Origin: Erythroxylum novogranatense
Lineage: Eukaryota; Streptophyta; Magnoliopsida; Malpighiales; Erythroxylaceae
DNA: 64,000 nt
Direction of reading: 5' to 3'
Assembly (NCBI GenBank): GCA_029891385.1
Contig: CM057224.1
Coordinates: 38,321,005 to 38,385,004, forward strand
Positions 60,491-64,000 of the stretch are shown one piece after another; position 1 is the first letter of the stretch, and every line of letters begins with the position of its first letter. The notes under the pieces are model-generated. The model was given only the letters and a program-made list of their open reading frames with translations, did not search any database and was not told where the DNA came from. Made by a program: the position numbers and the translations under genes.

Positions 60491-61003
60491 ATGTCACTCT
60501 CTCATGGTTCCTTTTGGTCCACTTTAATAACTAGCCCATTTTGTCTCCAATTTCTACTCCAATTGTCTTCCAATTTTCAATGACATAAGTCATTAAATCT
60601 CAAAGTCATTTATAAAAATTCCCATTGCCACTCAACTCTTATTTCTACTACTATTAATCAATTGTTCTGCCACTTGACATTTTTCTAGTCCAAAATACCC
60701 TTCAATTCTAGAATTTTTCCAAATTTTCACCAAAAATTCTAATTCACTACTTATACATTCCTACTCAATTTTTAAGACACAAAACCTTAATTTGCATCAT
60801 ATTCACATTAAAACAATCATTTATACCCAAAAATGTCAAATGAGTGCATGAATATTTTATTTTAATTTGTGCAATAATCAATTTCACATATGTGTATGCT
60901 AACATTATGCATGAGCATGAAATGCATTTTTCTCAATCTTTCTTGATCTCACATGTACCAAATTTTAGGGTTCTAACCCTTAGTATGGGAATAGGATGTT
61001 ACA

Positions 61004-61680
61004 TGTGGTGTTGTTAGACCATATCAATCAAGAAAACTCTAATTGCTATAACTCCTACACTTATGGGATACTTCACCGACAAGCCTCAATTAAGTTGCAT
61101 CATGGGTTTCTAGCATCTATACCAACCAAGTGATTTACAAAATAGATTCCATAATAGATTAAAAATAAACAAAGATTGACTGTAATTCAGATCTCACATA
61201 TGATAGCCAAGATATAAAGCCTTCTTCTATTTTGGGCATCAATTCTCAAGGCCTACCTTTTAAAAATATAAATTGACCAATCTTTCTCCATATAACTTAG
61301 ACCTCAAATAGGATATACAATCAAAGACATTCTAATACATAAGATCCTCATGAACACATAAGTGTAGATCATACTTGTCTTTCTTTATGACTATGGCTAC
61401 ATTATTCAAGAATCAAGCTTTCAGGAGAGAAAAAACGTAGAAAGAAGCCATAAGATAAACACACATATTTTTATTAATTTTTCTACTTTTTTCTGATTGA
61501 TTACAATGAAAGAGAAGCCTTGCTTTTATAAGTGAAGCAAGGACAATGAATACAAATAAATTTAGTGTAAAGATTCTCATAGGATAATAACGCATACTAG
61601 AATATAAAAGCAAATAGTAAAAATAAGAATTATTCAAAAACGTTAGGTCTTAATAATATTCCTAAAAGATAAGAAGGAAT
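61004..61680. other. Unassigned AT-rich stretch after solo LTR F
   Basis: The first 130 bp may continue the coding piece at 56491-56662 (plus-strand reading includes MGYFTDKPQLSCIMGF). The remainder shows no domain, no LTR edge and no RNA gene. It probably belongs to the decayed virus insertion, judged only by position. Confidence 0.3.
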
Positions 61681-62250
61681 CTATTTAGCAAGGAGGTGTC
61701 TAGTGAGATCATGGCCACCACTGTCATCGTCTGAATTTGATATTTCTTCATCCATTTTGTCTATTGCTTGGATAAAACGGTTTATTTCTACATCAGTCCA
61801 AATAGGAGGCCATGGATATTGGGCATCTTGGAAATATTCAAGAAGTTTGGGCTTAATGTTGGTGTTGGGCTGTGGAATTGTAGAACTTTCCCCAATGTCA
61901 AAATTCCTCCTCGGCTTAAAATTAGGAGGACACTGTAATCTACCAGGCAAAATGTTAAATCCTATAGAAGCAAATTGGTCAATAAAAGACTAATATCTAG
62001 TAATAAGGGAGATGGGTTTTGGAAGAGCAAAACCACCCAAATATGGACCTAGAGAAGTACAAGTACCTGGCCTAGTCGATATGGTAAAATGGTTGAGATA
62101 ATCCAAAAAATAGTATTGATCTTGCATTAGATCTTTCTACTAATTTAGCCAATCAATGGAAGTACACCAGAGCTGGAAATGATTAATGGTGTATATGTAT
62201 CTGGTCACAACCAAGTTATATGGTCGATGTATGATTAAAAAAATTAGCTT
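61681..62250 (-). pseudogene. Endogenous caulimovirid fragment, unassigned region
   Basis: 89-aa ORF at 61681-61950 (PPNFKPRRNFDIGESSTIPQPNTNIKPK ... ISNSDDDSGG) plus an upstream frame with YYFLDYLNHF-type sequence. A second copy is at 55919-56260. The acidic Asp/Ser run resembles the N-terminal border of virus polyprotein parts, but the function is not clear. Confidence 0.5.
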
Positions 62251-62750
62251 TTTGATCTGTCAAAGGAATATCCTATAGTTAATATTTGTTAAGGAAATAT
62301 GCAAGCTGAATGCACCATTTAAGCAGAGGTTAAAACCACTCAAAAAATGTTCATAAGAGAGAGTTAGCATTTGTTGGACTGGCAAGATGTTTGTACACAT
62401 GCAAAGAAGAGAGGGAAATGAGGCATGCATATTAGGCGGATAAAGTCCATAAGTGCCACCTTGTTGGCTTCAAAAGGGAACCATAAAGGTGATAAAGGAT
62501 TTGATAAGGTGTAGCCGTATCAAAGTGATGGAGGTGTGGTTGAACGTTCAAAGTTGTGAGAATAAGATGGATATAATAAAACAAGCTTTTCTTTGGAGAA
62601 CATCAATGTCATCTAATGTCCTTGGAGGAGTTTTGGTGATAAAAGGGAAGGATTTTAAATCATACATATTGAGGGAATTGTGATAGGAAGGATGAGAGGG
62701 GTTGATTTTTTTAGAAGGGTAGAGAGTAACTGGATTTATTTTCTAGGATG
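62251..62750 (-). pseudogene. Endogenous caulimovirid-associated sequence, unassigned
   Basis: Short minus-strand readable stretches without a recognisable motif. This segment lies within the 0.9 kb missing from the shorter copy near 56374. It may be part of the movement or coat region following RNase H in a circular genome, but this is inference. Confidence 0.3.
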
Positions 62751-63420
62751 AAAAAGGAAGTCTAAAAGAATATTATGGTGACCTTTGATATAAAGAATGG
62801 TGAATTTATAATGAGAAAATCATTCTTGCCATCACAGTAATTGGCTATTAAGTAGTGTCTTCTTGTTCGGCTAAATAAACTTGGAAAAGATGTGTTGTCC
62901 GTTTTAGTCAAAAAAATGATAAAGGTTGAGGTGAAAACTAAATTTTTCAATGTCCTTTTTTACTGCCAAAATCTCTTTGTAGATAACATGATAATACTTT
63001 TCTGATCTTTGAATTGGCCACTAGCATGGCCACAATAATGTCTTTTCCTATCAATCTTTTCAATCAATATAGCACCCCAAAAATGGTTACCAGCATCTAT
63101 TTGTAAAATGTGTTGACCTTTGTCAGGAACTTTAAATTAGTTCGACTCTAACATATTTTTTTTAAAATATTGGACAACTTTGGTTTGTTCTTTACTCCAA
63201 GGTGGTAGATTCTTTCTCGACAATTTGGATAAGGGAGTTATGTAATCATCCACGTGAGGGATGAAATCTATAATATAATGAATAATTCTGAGCAATTGTT
63301 GAATCTCTTTCGTAATGAGATTTTCATTAGGAAAATGTAATAACTCACTATCTATGTGTGGAACAAGCTGATAAAATCCATTATAGAAGTTCATACCCAA
63401 AACTTATATTTAGGTAGTCT
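62751..63420 (-). pseudogene. Endogenous caulimovirid RT end and RNase H
   Basis: ORF 63137-63400 covers the RT thumb/connection (NGFYQLVPHIDSELLHFPNENL ... PLSKLSRKNLPPWSKEQT). RNase H follows after a frameshift: QIDAGNHFWGAILIEK and RKRHYCGHASGQFKDQK (about 63110-63000), then an ORF at 62762-62950. The reading is broken several times. Confidence 0.65.
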
Positions 63421-64000
63421 CAATATGACTCTTCTTGGTTGAAAGCATAATTTCATATTGCATTGTGAGATCAAAAAAGGATTGAAGCAAGGCCTTGTGA
63501 TCTTCATAGGTCTTAGAGCATAAGAGAATTGTCATCAATACAGATCAAGGTCTTGGATAGAATAAGCCCATAAATTTTTGTCATAACCCCTTGAAATAGT
63601 GATGGAATAAGTTTGATACCAAATGGCATAATAATTAGGATATTTGGGCCAAGTAGGTGACTTCCAAAATTTTGGTCTAATTTGTACAATTAGGGAAGCA
63701 GTAGATTCTTATTTTTCTTTTAGTGATAAGCCCAATTTTAAATGAGTTTTTGTAAGAATTAGTGAAATATTCATCATGTGAAATTCATGCTTCAAAAGGT
63801 AAGATGTTGTGCTTTATAATACTTTAGCATGATTCAGTATCTATATATTCAATAGCCTTGATTGGCTTATCATATTTGTCCTATTACAATAATTGGATAT
63901 GGATATAAGGATGAGAAACATTGATTAGTTTGAATCTACCTTCAAACATTTTTGTTGTAGCATATATAAGTAACTATCGTTAGTATCATCATCTATTAGG
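63421..64000 (-). pseudogene. Endogenous caulimovirid protease and RT catalytic region
   Basis: Minus strand: from 64000 a protease-like region (KYDKPIKAIEYIDTES, ILPFEA) matching 55080-55330, then a direct jump at about 63640-63660 into the RT palm (IMPFGIKLIPSLFQGVMTKIYG) with the catalytic region frameshifted. The RT N-terminus present at 55680-55880 is missing here, so this copy has its own internal deletion. Confidence 0.6.

Larger units (their letters stand above)
56663..61003 (-). mobile_element. Solo LTR F
   Basis: 4341 bp, TGTAGCACCCC...GATGTTACA, with a perfect target duplication TGTGG (56658-56662 and 61004-61008). It is related to A/C LTRs by its ends and by the palindrome at 57217-57233, but is otherwise diverged. 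It holds a hAT-like insertion at 58140-58699, which accounts for 568 bp including duplication. No interior or partner LTR, so it is a solo LTR. Confidence 0.88.

Overview
The window is repeat-rich, AT-rich nuclear DNA from a flowering plant, probably a eudicot. The evidence is Ty3/gypsy elements of the Tekay/Del (chromovirus) type, a CACTA remnant, decayed caulimovirid (plant pararetrovirus) DNA and one plant-specific NHL/LEA_2 gene. The species cannot be named from the sequence. Almost everything else is transposon, and there are no bacterial-type operons, rRNA genes or CRISPR arrays.

Layout. 1-9088: right part of a non-coding LTR element (LARD-like, minus orientation) with LTRs of about 4.7 kb and an interior of only 741 bp holding a tRNA-iMet primer site and a polypurine tract. 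9089-14690: a related LTR fragment in the opposite orientation, split by a solo LTR (9779-14427, target duplication TGTAT) that carries a SINE-like insertion at its end. 14690-15714: the 3' end of a CACTA transposon. 15715-19080: the only low-repeat interval, with one intact gene at 17467-18060.

19086-51789: a three-level nest of Ty3/gypsy elements, each with a perfect 5-bp target duplication. Element A (minus, AATAC) contains element B (plus, TATAG) in its pol gene. B contains element C (minus, GCTCT) in its 3' LTR. All three have gag, protease, RT/RNase H, integrase and a C-terminal chromodomain, and all three are broken. Most of the premature stops I checked are TAG where another copy has CAG or TGG.

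51795-64000: scrambled, inverted and deleted pieces of an endogenous caulimovirid. They are interrupted by a left-truncated LTR (to 54976) and by a solo LTR of the same family (56663-61003, duplication TGTGG), which itself carries a hAT-like non-autonomous element. The solo LTR has two consecutive perfect 13-bp hairpins.

The relative age order read from nesting is: pararetrovirus before solo LTR F before its hAT insertion; and A before B before C. The main points for a second look are the LARD with almost no interior, palindromes conserved between element families (one beside the polypurine tract, one in the LTR), CpG-dense modules that vary between sister LTRs, and a recurring CAGT/CGAT difference between sister LTRs that may be an assembly or base-calling artefact.
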